This document shows, piece by piece, positions 1 through 5,295 of a stretch of 8,674 bases of DNA. The translations under genes were made by a program, and so were the position numbers. A model generated the notes under the pieces. That model saw only the letters and a list, made by a program, of their open reading frames with translations. It searched no databases and was not told the origin of the DNA. The number at the start of each line of letters is the position of its first letter. Positions within the stretch are counted from its first letter, which is position 1. The DNA is from Pseudomonadota bacterium (GTDB lineage Bacteria > Pseudomonadota > Gammaproteobacteria > Burkholderiales > Thiobacillaceae): the NCBI GenBank assembly GCA_021791235.1, contig JAJYXA010000580.1:1-8674 (forward strand). Reading direction: 5' to 3'.

Positions 1-1
1 G

Positions 2-112
2 ACCGGCGACCCTCTGCCGCGAATGGCGCTGGACGGGGTTCTGCAGGCGCGCTTCGCCGATGGCGCGTGCGCGGAGTGCCGCTTATGGTGGCACAGCATG
101 CCGCAGACCTGA
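2..112 (+). CDS. C-terminal end of an unidentified protein (partial, 5' end outside window)
   Basis: An open frame enters from the left edge and stops at TGA 110-112, giving a 36-residue tail that ends ADGACAECRLWWHSMPQT. No stop interrupts it, and the frame has the high GC third-position pattern of the neighbouring genes. The tail is too short to name a family. A tail ending in an aromatic-rich R-x-W-W segment would be compatible with several proteins (the C-terminal tail of ComEC-like proteins is one loose thought), but nothing here proves it. The putative promoter of the HDOD gene lies just downstream, so the two are probably separate transcription units. Confidence 0.45.
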   Translation, partial: TGDPLPRMALDGVLQARFADGACAECRLWWHSMPQT

Positions 113-138
113 GCCGCCGTTCGGAAGCCGGAGCGCGA

Positions 139-147
139 TGTTAAAAT
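139..147 (+). promoter_or_regulatory. Putative extended -10 promoter element for the HDOD gene
   Basis: TG at 139-140, one base, then TAAAAT at 142-147 matches an extended -10 (TGnTATAAT with one mismatch) in an otherwise GC-rich spacer. No good -35 is seen at the usual distance (119-124 reads GTTCGG), as is common for extended -10 promoters. It lies 43 bases before the chosen ATG. Prediction by eye only. Confidence 0.4.
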
Positions 148-190
148 CGGCCGCTCCCTCCCCGAGCGCCCGGCCGTATTGTTCATCACC

Positions 191-1030
191 ATGCAGATCG
201 ACGAAGAAAAAGCCCTCGCACAACTGACTTCCAGCGGCATCAAGATTCCCCCTCAGCCCCAGGTGCTGGTCGAACTGCGCAAGCGCCTGGAAAGCGACGA
301 CTACACCGTGCGGGGCCTGGCCCGGATCATCGGGCAGGACCCGGGGCTATCCGCCCTGCTGTTCAAGGCCGTGCGCTCGCCGGTGTTCAGGCGGAACAAG
401 AAGCTCGAGAACCTGGAGCAGGTGTTGATGATCATCGGGGTCAAGCAGACCTTCAACCTGGTTCAGGCCGCGGCGCTGTCCTCGACGCTGACCCGGAAGT
501 CGCGCAAGGTTTTCGACATTTTCTGGACGCGCTCCAACGAGATCGCCAAGCTCGCCGCGATCATCGCCGCCGACCGCGTGACGGTCTGCAACGTGTTTCC
601 CGATCAGGCCTACATGGCCGGCATCTTTCACGAGTGCGGGGTGCCGGTGCTGATGCAGCGCTTTCCCAAATACTGCGCGGCGCTGAACCTGGAAGACGCG
701 TGCTGCTGGCCCGACCTGGCCGAAGAGGACGAGAAATTCAATCTCGACCACTGCAGCGTCGGCTATCTGGTGGCCCGCCACTGGAACCTGCCGGAGTTCA
801 TCTGCGCCGCGATTCGCTATCACCACGAGCTGCCGACCGACGAGTTCGGCGCTTCGCGCACGCTGGTCGCGACGCTGCAGCTGGCCATCCACTTTTTCAA
901 CCGGCTGAACCGGGCCCCCGATCGCCTGTGGGAGGGAATCGGTCGCGAAGTGCTCGATGAATTGGGGCTGGGCGAAGAGAACCTGGAAGAGTACTACGAA
1001 GAAATCATCGAGCGCTTCCACGAAGAATAG
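191..1030 (+). CDS. HDOD-domain signalling/regulatory protein
   Basis: Encodes 279 residues from ATG 191; an in-frame TTG at 179 would add only four residues, and no strong Shine-Dalgarno decides between them. The protein is an HDOD domain (an HD-related, usually non-catalytic output domain in bacterial regulators of motility, chemotaxis and c-di-GMP signalling). The typical opening 'IPPQPQVLVELRKRLES' (about residues 19-35) is followed by 'ARIIGQDPGLSALLFKAVRSP' type helices (45-64), then the segment 'AGIFHECGVPVL' (143-154) and 'YHHE' (210-213). The would-be HD dyad reads H147-E148, in line with HDOD domains having lost the metal-dependent phosphodiesterase site. The last 30 residues are very acidic (EENLEEYYEEIIERFHEE). 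No receiver, GGDEF or EAL domain is fused, so it is a stand-alone HDOD protein, probably cytoplasmic. Family assignment is confident; the pathway is unknown. Confidence 0.85.
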   Translation: MQIDEEKALAQLTSSGIKIPPQPQVLVELRKRLESDDYTVRGLARIIGQDPGLSALLFKAVRSPVFRRNKKLENLEQVLMIIGVKQTFNLVQAAALSSTLTRKSRKVFDIFWTRSNEIAKLAAIIAADRVTVCNVFPDQAYMAGIFHECGVPVLMQRFPKYCAALNLEDACCWPDLAEEDEKFNLDHCSVGYLVARHWNLPEFICAAIRYHHELPTDEFGASRTLVATLQLAIHFFNRLNRAPDRLWEGIGREVLDELGLGEENLEEYYEEIIERFHEE

Positions 1031-1064
1031 AGGCTCGCGCAGGCGCGCCGGCAACGATGGGGAC

Positions 1065-1436
1065 ATGATCTTGGATAGTCGCAAAGCGCTCGACGGACAG
1101 GCCGGCGGAATGATGCTGGTCCTCTGCCTGATCTGGGGACTGCAGCAAGTCGCCCTCGGCCTGCACCGGAAATTGCCCGCCGAACGGCTGAGCGCGGTCC
1201 GGTGGCTGGGCATCGCCCTGGCTTTCGCCAGCTTTCTCGTATGGTTCTGGCTGCTCCGGCATTACCTGGCTTCCCGTCTCAGCGTCTTCTCGTTCATGAC
1301 GCCGCTCTTCGGTACGGCCTTCGGGGTGTGGCTGCTCGACGATCCCCTCGAGCCGGCTTTCATCGTGGGAACGGTCCTCGTCCTGACGGGGATCACCGTG
1401 GTCAGCGGCTACGGCTGGCTGAAGAGCCGAGCGTAG
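1065..1436 (+). pseudogene. EamA/DMT-family transporter remnant with large in-frame internal deletion
   Basis: The 123-residue product starts like a ten-helix drug/metabolite transporter: 'MLVLCLIWGLQQVAL' (residues 17-31) is the family's first helix with its IWG motif. It ends like one too: 'ASFLVWFWLLRHYLASRLSV' (55-74), 'FSFMTPLFGTAFGVWLLDDP' (75-94) and 'FIVGTVLVLTGITVVSG' (99-115) are the last three helices of the second EamA repeat. Everything between is missing, while family members are about 290-310 residues. The join lies around residues 32-50 (bases 1158-1214). The frame is intact, so a four-helix mini-protein could be made, but loss of both repeat cores argues for a dead gene. Start ATG 1065 sits 34 bases after the HDOD gene, with a weak GGGGA upstream (1059-1063), so the two may be cotranscribed. 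Helices and family similarity are read by eye; the missing middle is inferred from known family architecture. Confidence 0.7.
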
Positions 1437-1469
1437 CCAGGCTGGAACCGGCGCACGGAGCGCTCGCGG

Positions 1470-1862
1470 TTATTTGGCTTTGACCGCCAATACGGGACAC
1501 GGAACCGAGAGCAGTATTTCCTGAGCCACGCTGCCCAGGAAGAGCTTGCCGACCGGAGATCGTTTGCGCAAGCCGATGATGAGCATGGACACCTGCAGCG
1601 ATTCGACCAGGGCTTCGATTTCCTCGATGGCCTCCTTGCCCCGGACGAACTGCTTGAATTCGGCCTTGAGGCCGGAGGCCTTGAGCAGCTTCTCCACTTC
1701 GGCGACGTCCAGCGTATCCGCCATCGAGGCATCGGTCTTCGCCCCGCCGGGGCTGGCATTGACCACCATCAGCGGTTCGTTGAAGTGATTCGCCATTTCA
1801 ATGCCCTTGTCAAGGGCGGCGCGGCCTTCGGGGCGGGGCACGTAAGCGACGAGTATGGTCAT
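1470..1862 (-). CDS. UspA-family universal stress protein, variant nucleotide-binding motif
   Basis: Encodes 130 residues, a normal single-domain Usp length. The start is the ATG at 1860-1862 (minus strand), preceded by an AAAGGAAAG Shine-Dalgarno; the frame is open 90 bases further upstream but that extension is arginine-rich noise. The fold signature is clear: beta-1 'MTILVAYVP', then 'GRAALDKGIEMANHFNEPLMV', the helix around 'AIEEIEALVE' (78-87), and the C-terminal 'LIIGLRKRSPVGKLFLGS' (95-111) followed by 'VPCPVLAVK'. The canonical ATP motif G-2x-G-9x-G-S reads G97-L-R-K100 then G110-S111: the second glycine is lysine. The usual Asp after beta-1 (VAVDGS type) is also missing (VAYVPRP). 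ATP binding is therefore doubtful. Cytoplasmic. It is convergent with the DMT remnant and divergent from lemA. Function beyond stress or redox adaptation cannot be read from sequence. Confidence 0.9.
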   Translation of the reverse strand: MTILVAYVPRPEGRAALDKGIEMANHFNEPLMVVNASPGGAKTDASMADTLDVAEVEKLLKASGLKAEFKQFVRGKEAIEEIEALVESLQVSMLIIGLRKRSPVGKLFLGSVAQEILLSVPCPVLAVKAK

Positions 1863-2107
1863 GTTCTTTCCTTTGTTGAGCGAGCGTTGTATGCGGTCAC
1901 GAGAGCGGAATACCCGGCGGCGGCGTTCGGTGCGCTCGGCCCGGACAGCCAAATTTTGCCCGCAACGGGGAGTCTTGTCACTGTTTCCTATCGGGCGATT
2001 ATCGCACTACCGTCGGGCGGCGATGATGCCGATGTTCTTTTAGCCGGCGTTTGCGGTATCTTTCGCTCACGCGGCGCGGCCGCCGCTCAAACTCTCGGAG
2101 GAACAAC
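1863..2107. other. Divergent intergenic region between usp and lemA
   Basis: This 245-base spacer must hold the usp promoter (leftward) and the lemA promoter (rightward). Visible items are the usp Shine-Dalgarno at the left end, an 11-base palindrome GCGATTATCGC at 1995-2005 (its minus strand contains GATAAT, a possible leftward -10, with no good -35), and a weak TATCTT at 2057-2062 as a possible rightward -10. I see no convincing FNR box, sigma-54 element or hairpin terminator. The promoter suggestions are tentative. Confidence 0.35.
2097..2102 (+). promoter_or_regulatory. Strong Shine-Dalgarno fixing the lemA start
   Basis: GGAGGA followed by a 5-base spacer before ATG 2108. It decides against the upstream in-frame start at 2051, whose leader reads as arginine/serine-rich noise without any LemA-like sequence. 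Confidence 0.75.
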
Positions 2108-2681
2108 ATGAATACGGGCGTTCTGATCTTTCTGGGTGTGCTCGTTGTGGTTTTGATTTACGGCATTACGCTCTACAACGGCCTCGTTCAGCTCAAGCAC
2201 AACGTCGCCAAGGCCTGGGCCAACATCGACGTGCTGCTCAAGCAGCGTCACGAAGAGTTGCCCAAGTTGATCGAGGTCTGCAAGCAATACAAGCAGTTCG
2301 AGCAGGACCACCTTGACCCAGGTGATCGCGGCGCGGAATCAGGTCCACGCGGCGCGCGAAGGCCAGGACGTGGCGGCCCTCGGCAGGGCAGAGGGGGCGC
2401 TGCGCAGCGGATTGGGGCATCTCTTTGCAGTGGCCGAGGCTTACCCCGAGCTGCGCGCCAACGAGAACTTCATGCAGTTGCAGGGCCGGATCAGTCAGCT
2501 CGAGACGGGTCTCACGGATCGGCGCGAGTTTTATAACGACGCGGTCAACATCAACAACGTTCGCATCCAGCAGTTCCCGGACTCCGTCATCGCCGGGCTT
2601 TTTCGTTTCGGCGAATCGCCGTTGCTGGAGTTTTCCTCCGCGGAAAAGACCGACGTCGATGTGAAGGCGCTATTCACCTGA
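2108..2681 (+). pseudogene. lemA: LemA-family membrane protein gene, interrupted by a +1 frameshift
   Basis: From ATG 2108 the frame reads a textbook LemA start: membrane helix 'VLIFLGVLVVVLIYGITLYN' then 'AKAWANIDVLLKQRHEELPK' and 'QYKQFEQD'. At about 2308 homology leaves this frame and resumes one base on, with 'TLTQVIAARNQVHAAREGQD' continuing through 'AYPELRANENFMQLQ', 'LTDRREFYNDAVNINNVRI' and the end 'EKTDVDVKALFT' at TGA 2679-2681. Removing one C of the CC at 2308-2309 restores EQD-TLTQV and a continuous 190-residue protein, the usual LemA length. LemA proteins are anchored by the N-terminal helix and carry a soluble helical-bundle domain; their role is poorly defined. Unshifted translation would run 142 residues to a stop at 2536 and be out of frame after residue 67. 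Cause: real mutation, sequencing error, or (less likely) recoding at CTT-G. The downstream GIDE gene starts 13 bases later, so they probably form an operon. Confidence 0.9.
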
Positions 2682-2694
2682 TTGGCCGCCCACT

Positions 2695-3600
2695 ATGCTC
2701 GCCAAGCTACACCGGGGATATGCGGCCCTGCTGACTTCCGGCGGCCAGCTATTGCTGCTGCTCATTGGCGTCTATTTTCGAACGCCGACGGCCTGGCGCG
2801 TCAGTTTGTCGCTGATCGCGATCCTGAGCCTGCTCGCCTGGCTGGCCGTGTTGCGCCGCTTGCGGGCCTTTACCGACACGCCCACGTCCCTGATCGCGGC
2901 CGCCGCTCAAGGCTACGTCGAACTGCAGGGTCGCGGCCGGCCGTTGGACGGTCTGCCGGTGTGCTCCCCCATCAACGGGCTTCCCTGCCTGTGGTATCGG
3001 TTCAAGGTCGAGCGGCGCAGCGGCGACAAGTGGGTGACCGACGCCAGCGGCGAATCCGACGCCTCCTTTCTGCTCGAGGATGCCACCGGCACCTGCGCCG
3101 TGGATCCCGAAGGCGCCGAAATCATGCCGGCGCGCTTCGACAAATGGCTGGCGGGTGATTATCGCTATCGCCAGTGGTTGATACTCGAACAAGACGCTCT
3201 TCGCGTGGTCGGCAATTTCCGCACGGAGGGTGCGGGCGACTTCGACGCCAGCGTCGACGAGGAGGTGGGGCAATTGCTCGCGGACTGGAAGCGGGACTGG
3301 CCAACACTGCTGCAGCGTTTCGATCTCGACCGCGATGGCGAACTCGACATGAGCGAGTGGCAATTGGTCCGCGCTCAGGCACGGCGCGAGGTCGAACAGC
3401 GACGGGCGGAGGAGGGCCGGAACCGGAATGATCTCCACTTCATGGCCAAGCCCGGCGATGGCAGGCTCTACCTGATTTCGGCCCTCAGCGCCGCCAAGTT
3501 GGCGCGTCGCTATCGGTTCTGGGCGTGGGCGCACGTGGTCATTTTTCTGTGCGCCTTGATCGGAGCCGCGAAAATAGACAGCCTGGGCTTTCCCGGATAA
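2695..3600 (+). CDS. GIDE-type (MULAN-like) membrane protein with an EF-hand loop
   Basis: Encodes 301 residues. Two N-terminal membrane helices lie at about 15-29 and 36-53, then a large soluble region, then a C-terminal helix at about 276-292. The soluble part has the pattern of the bacterial GIDE domain (the membrane domain also found in eukaryotic MULAN/GIDE E3 ligases): 'GYVELQGRGRPLDGLPVCSP' (73-92), 'GLPCLWYRFKVER' (95-107), 'FLLEDATGTCAVDPEGAEI' (125-143). No RING finger is present, so ubiquitin ligase labels would be wrong. Residues 210-221 are a perfect EF-hand calcium loop, D-L-D-R-D-G-E-L-D-M-S-E, with acidic ligands at positions 1, 3, 5, 9 and 12 and Gly at 6, just before a charged helix. 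Start ATG 2695 has no strong ribosome site and probably relies on coupling to lemA 13 bases upstream. Bacterial GIDE genes are often next to lemA. GIDE assignment is from pattern memory; the EF-hand is directly seen. Confidence 0.75.
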   Translation: MLAKLHRGYAALLTSGGQLLLLLIGVYFRTPTAWRVSLSLIAILSLLAWLAVLRRLRAFTDTPTSLIAAAAQGYVELQGRGRPLDGLPVCSPINGLPCLWYRFKVERRSGDKWVTDASGESDASFLLEDATGTCAVDPEGAEIMPARFDKWLAGDYRYRQWLILEQDALRVVGNFRTEGAGDFDASVDEEVGQLLADWKRDWPTLLQRFDLDRDGELDMSEWQLVRAQARREVEQRRAEEGRNRNDLHFMAKPGDGRLYLISALSAAKLARRYRFWAWAHVVIFLCALIGAAKIDSLGFPG

Positions 3601-3639
3601 GCTCTCCCGCTACCGGCGCGCCAGCACGATCCTCGCGCT

Positions 3640-3645
3640 TAGAAT
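3640..3645 (+). promoter_or_regulatory. Putative -10 box for the UbiD-family gene
   Basis: TAGAAT within GCGCTTAGAATTCC matches TATAAT at five of six positions and lies 34 bases before the GTG start, in a GC-rich 78-base spacer. No clear -35 is seen. It suggests the decarboxylase is transcribed apart from the lemA/GIDE block. Confidence 0.35.
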
Positions 3646-3664
3646 TCCAGTCCTGTCAGCAGCC

Positions 3665-3670
3665 AGGAGG
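3665..3670 (+). promoter_or_regulatory. Perfect Shine-Dalgarno that fixes the GTG start of the UbiD-family gene
   Basis: AGGAGG with an 8-base spacer before GTG 3679. No ATG lies nearby in frame, and the family's N-terminal sequence starts right after, so the GTG start is well supported. Confidence 0.8.
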
Positions 3671-3678
3671 CCCGCACC

Positions 3679-5064
3679 GTGAACAACCAGCGTCAAAATC
3701 CGCTCACCGATCTGGGCGCCTGCATCAGTGCGCTGGAGGCCGCCGGCAATCTGATCCGCGTCCGCTCCGAGGTCTCGCCCCGGTTCGAGCTGGCGGGCAT
3801 CGCGCGTAAGCTCGAAGGCACGAGACCGGTGCTCTTCGAGCGCGTCGCGGGCCACGCCTATCCGGTGCTCACCGGCCTGCTGTGGAACCGCGCCGTCGTC
3901 GCCTCGCTGTTCGGCGTCGCCCGGGAACAGGTGCCGTTTCGCATCGCCGCGGCGGTCGGCAAGTGGCAGAAGGACAAGGCGGCGTTGCCATCGAGGCTGC
4001 TCGAAGCGGCGCCCGCCAACGAGGTGGTGGAGGACGGCATCGACCTTTCGCTTCTGCCGCTGCCGGTGCACGCCCTGAAGGACGGCGGGCGCTATCTGGA
4101 TTCCTCGCTGGTGGTCGCCCGGCATCCGGAGACCGGCGGCGTCAATGCCTCGATCCACCGCATCCAGATGACCCGCAAGGATCGGCTGAGCTTCCTCATC
4201 GACCCCGGCCGCCATCTCGGGGAATACGTCGCGATCGCCGAGCGGCGGGGCGAGGCGCTGCCGGTGACGATCAACAACGGCGTCGGCCTGGCGCCGTGGA
4301 TCGTCGCGTCCTTGCCGCGCCTGGGGGAGGGCAAGCCCGCCGTCGCCAACCACTTGGCCGGGCGGGCGATCCCCTGGATGAGGGCGCAGAGCGTCGATGT
4401 TCCGGCCTACGCCGATGCGCAGTTCGTCATCGAGGCGGAAATTCTGCCCGGCGTGCGCGAGTGGGAGGGGCCGTTCGCCGAGGTCACCGGCTATTACGGC
4501 GGCCGCGACCAGCGCTGGGTGATGCAGGTCAAGAAGATCACCCGGCGCCGCCAGCCGGTGTTCCACACCGTGCTCTCGGGGCAGGAGGTCTGGAACGCGG
4601 TGGGCTTCACCGCCGAGGCGGCGATCTTCGGGGCGGTGCAGGGCAGGATTCCCGAAGTCCGCGCGGTCTTCCTGCCGCCGGGCGGCTGCGGCTTCTACCA
4701 GGCGGTGGTCCAGGTCGACAACACCCGTCCGGGCATCGGCAAGGAGGTCATCAACGAAACCTTCAAGGCCTTCCGCTCGCTGCAGCGCGTCGTGGTGGTC
4801 GATTGCGACGTGAATCTGTACGACGCGACGGACGTCGATTGGGCGATCACCACGCGCTTCGATCCCGATACCGACCTGGTCATCCTGCCCGGGCAGGAAG
4901 GCCACATCCTCAATCCCATCGTCAAGCAGGACGCCGACGGCAAGGGCGGCAAGGTGAGCAAGATGGGCATCGATGCGCTGATCCCCTTCGGCCGCGACCG
5001 GGCACCATTCACCCGGGTGAAGTTCAAGGAAGTGAAACTCTCCGACTACGACATCGCCTTCTAA
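3679..5064 (+). CDS. UbiD-family prenyl-FMN-dependent decarboxylase
   Basis: Encodes 461 residues. UbiD enzymes reversibly (de)carboxylate aromatic or unsaturated acids using prenylated FMN made by UbiX. Family landmarks: N-terminal 'LTDLGACISALEAAGNLIRV' (9-28); the prFMN/metal region 'GGVNASIHRIQM' (153-164), with N156 and R161 in the positions of the conserved Asn and catalytic Arg; 'EWEGPFAEVTGYYGG' (261-275), in which E263 and E268 fit the two glutamates of the E-R-E catalytic triad; and 'DVDWAITTRFDPDTDLVI' (385-402) near the end. The catalytic loop reads EGPFAE where EGPxGE is common. It is somewhat shorter than E. coli UbiD (497 residues), and the middle ('SFLIDPGRHLGEYVAIAERR') is unlike classic UbiD, so I do not give the symbol ubiD: it may act in aromatic-acid metabolism rather than ubiquinone synthesis. 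No ubiX lies in the window. Cytoplasmic and soluble. Starts at GTG with a perfect Shine-Dalgarno. Substrate unknown. Confidence 0.9.
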   Translation: MNNQRQNPLTDLGACISALEAAGNLIRVRSEVSPRFELAGIARKLEGTRPVLFERVAGHAYPVLTGLLWNRAVVASLFGVAREQVPFRIAAAVGKWQKDKAALPSRLLEAAPANEVVEDGIDLSLLPLPVHALKDGGRYLDSSLVVARHPETGGVNASIHRIQMTRKDRLSFLIDPGRHLGEYVAIAERRGEALPVTINNGVGLAPWIVASLPRLGEGKPAVANHLAGRAIPWMRAQSVDVPAYADAQFVIEAEILPGVREWEGPFAEVTGYYGGRDQRWVMQVKKITRRRQPVFHTVLSGQEVWNAVGFTAEAAIFGAVQGRIPEVRAVFLPPGGCGFYQAVVQVDNTRPGIGKEVINETFKAFRSLQRVVVVDCDVNLYDATDVDWAITTRFDPDTDLVILPGQEGHILNPIVKQDADGKGGKVSKMGIDALIPFGRDRAPFTRVKFKEVKLSDYDIAF

Positions 5065-5264
5065 AAACCATAGCGATAGCGCAGGTTAAGGTTTCCGATC
5101 GCGGCAACCGTGATGTATTCCACGCTCGTGTGCTCATCGCCGCGCTATTCGGTTACGGATGGCGCAAACTTGACCGTGATCTAGCGTTCGCCCGGCGGCC
5201 TCACCGTCTCGTTGCTACGCTCAATGCCGCATCACTTCCGCCCGGCGGATGCGAATTCAAGGTC
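5061..5264 (-). pseudogene. Possible degraded 3' end of an outer-membrane beta-barrel gene
   Basis: Read on the minus strand, the last 27 codons before TAG (5061-5063) give an alternating polar/hydrophobic strand ending NLNLRYRYGF with terminal Phe, the classic C-terminal signature of outer-membrane barrels. The preceding part in the same frame contains 'ITVKFAPSVTE', also strand-like, but is broken by TAG at 5145-5147 and by further stops upstream (TAG after 'RPPGER', TGA after 'FASAGRK'). There is no start or length for a live gene. The fragment is tail-to-tail with the UbiD-family gene and overlaps its stop codon. It could equally be chance in a spacer; the plus strand of the same spacer shows only the 10-base direct repeat CGCCCGGCGG at 5189-5198 and 5239-5248. 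Confidence 0.28.
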
Positions 5265-5295
5265 ATCAATTTCCCGTAATCCTGGCTGTTGAAAC

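Noticed and set aside
347..1213. Antisense open frame of 288 codons opposite the HDOD gene
   Set aside because: Low-complexity Arg/Gln/Pro/Ala translation that overlaps two genuine plus-strand reading frames; a codon-bias shadow.
1995..2005. Palindrome GCGATTATCGC between usp and lemA as a regulator operator
   Set aside because: Arms of only five bases match no known operator consensus I can name; kept only as a note within the intergenic entry.
2749..3534. Antisense frame of 261 codons opposite the GIDE gene
   Set aside because: Shadow frame with no motif; the plus strand has membrane helices and a perfect EF-hand.
3610..4905. Long antisense open frame of 431 codons opposite the UbiD-family gene
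   Set aside because: It is a shadow of the high-GC third-position bias on the other strand; the translation is rich in His/Arg/Asp/Gly with no domain, while the plus strand is an unmistakable UbiD protein.
5170..5175. TTGACC as a -35 box for the AsmA chimera
   Set aside because: The expected -10 position (about 5193-5198) is CGGCGG, and the start codon is 120 bases away.
3882..5279. Second plus-strand frame of 465 codons inside and beyond the UbiD gene
   Set aside because: The translation is an Arg/Gly-rich out-of-frame product; its extension into the 5065-5279 spacer shows no recognisable protein and no ribosome site.
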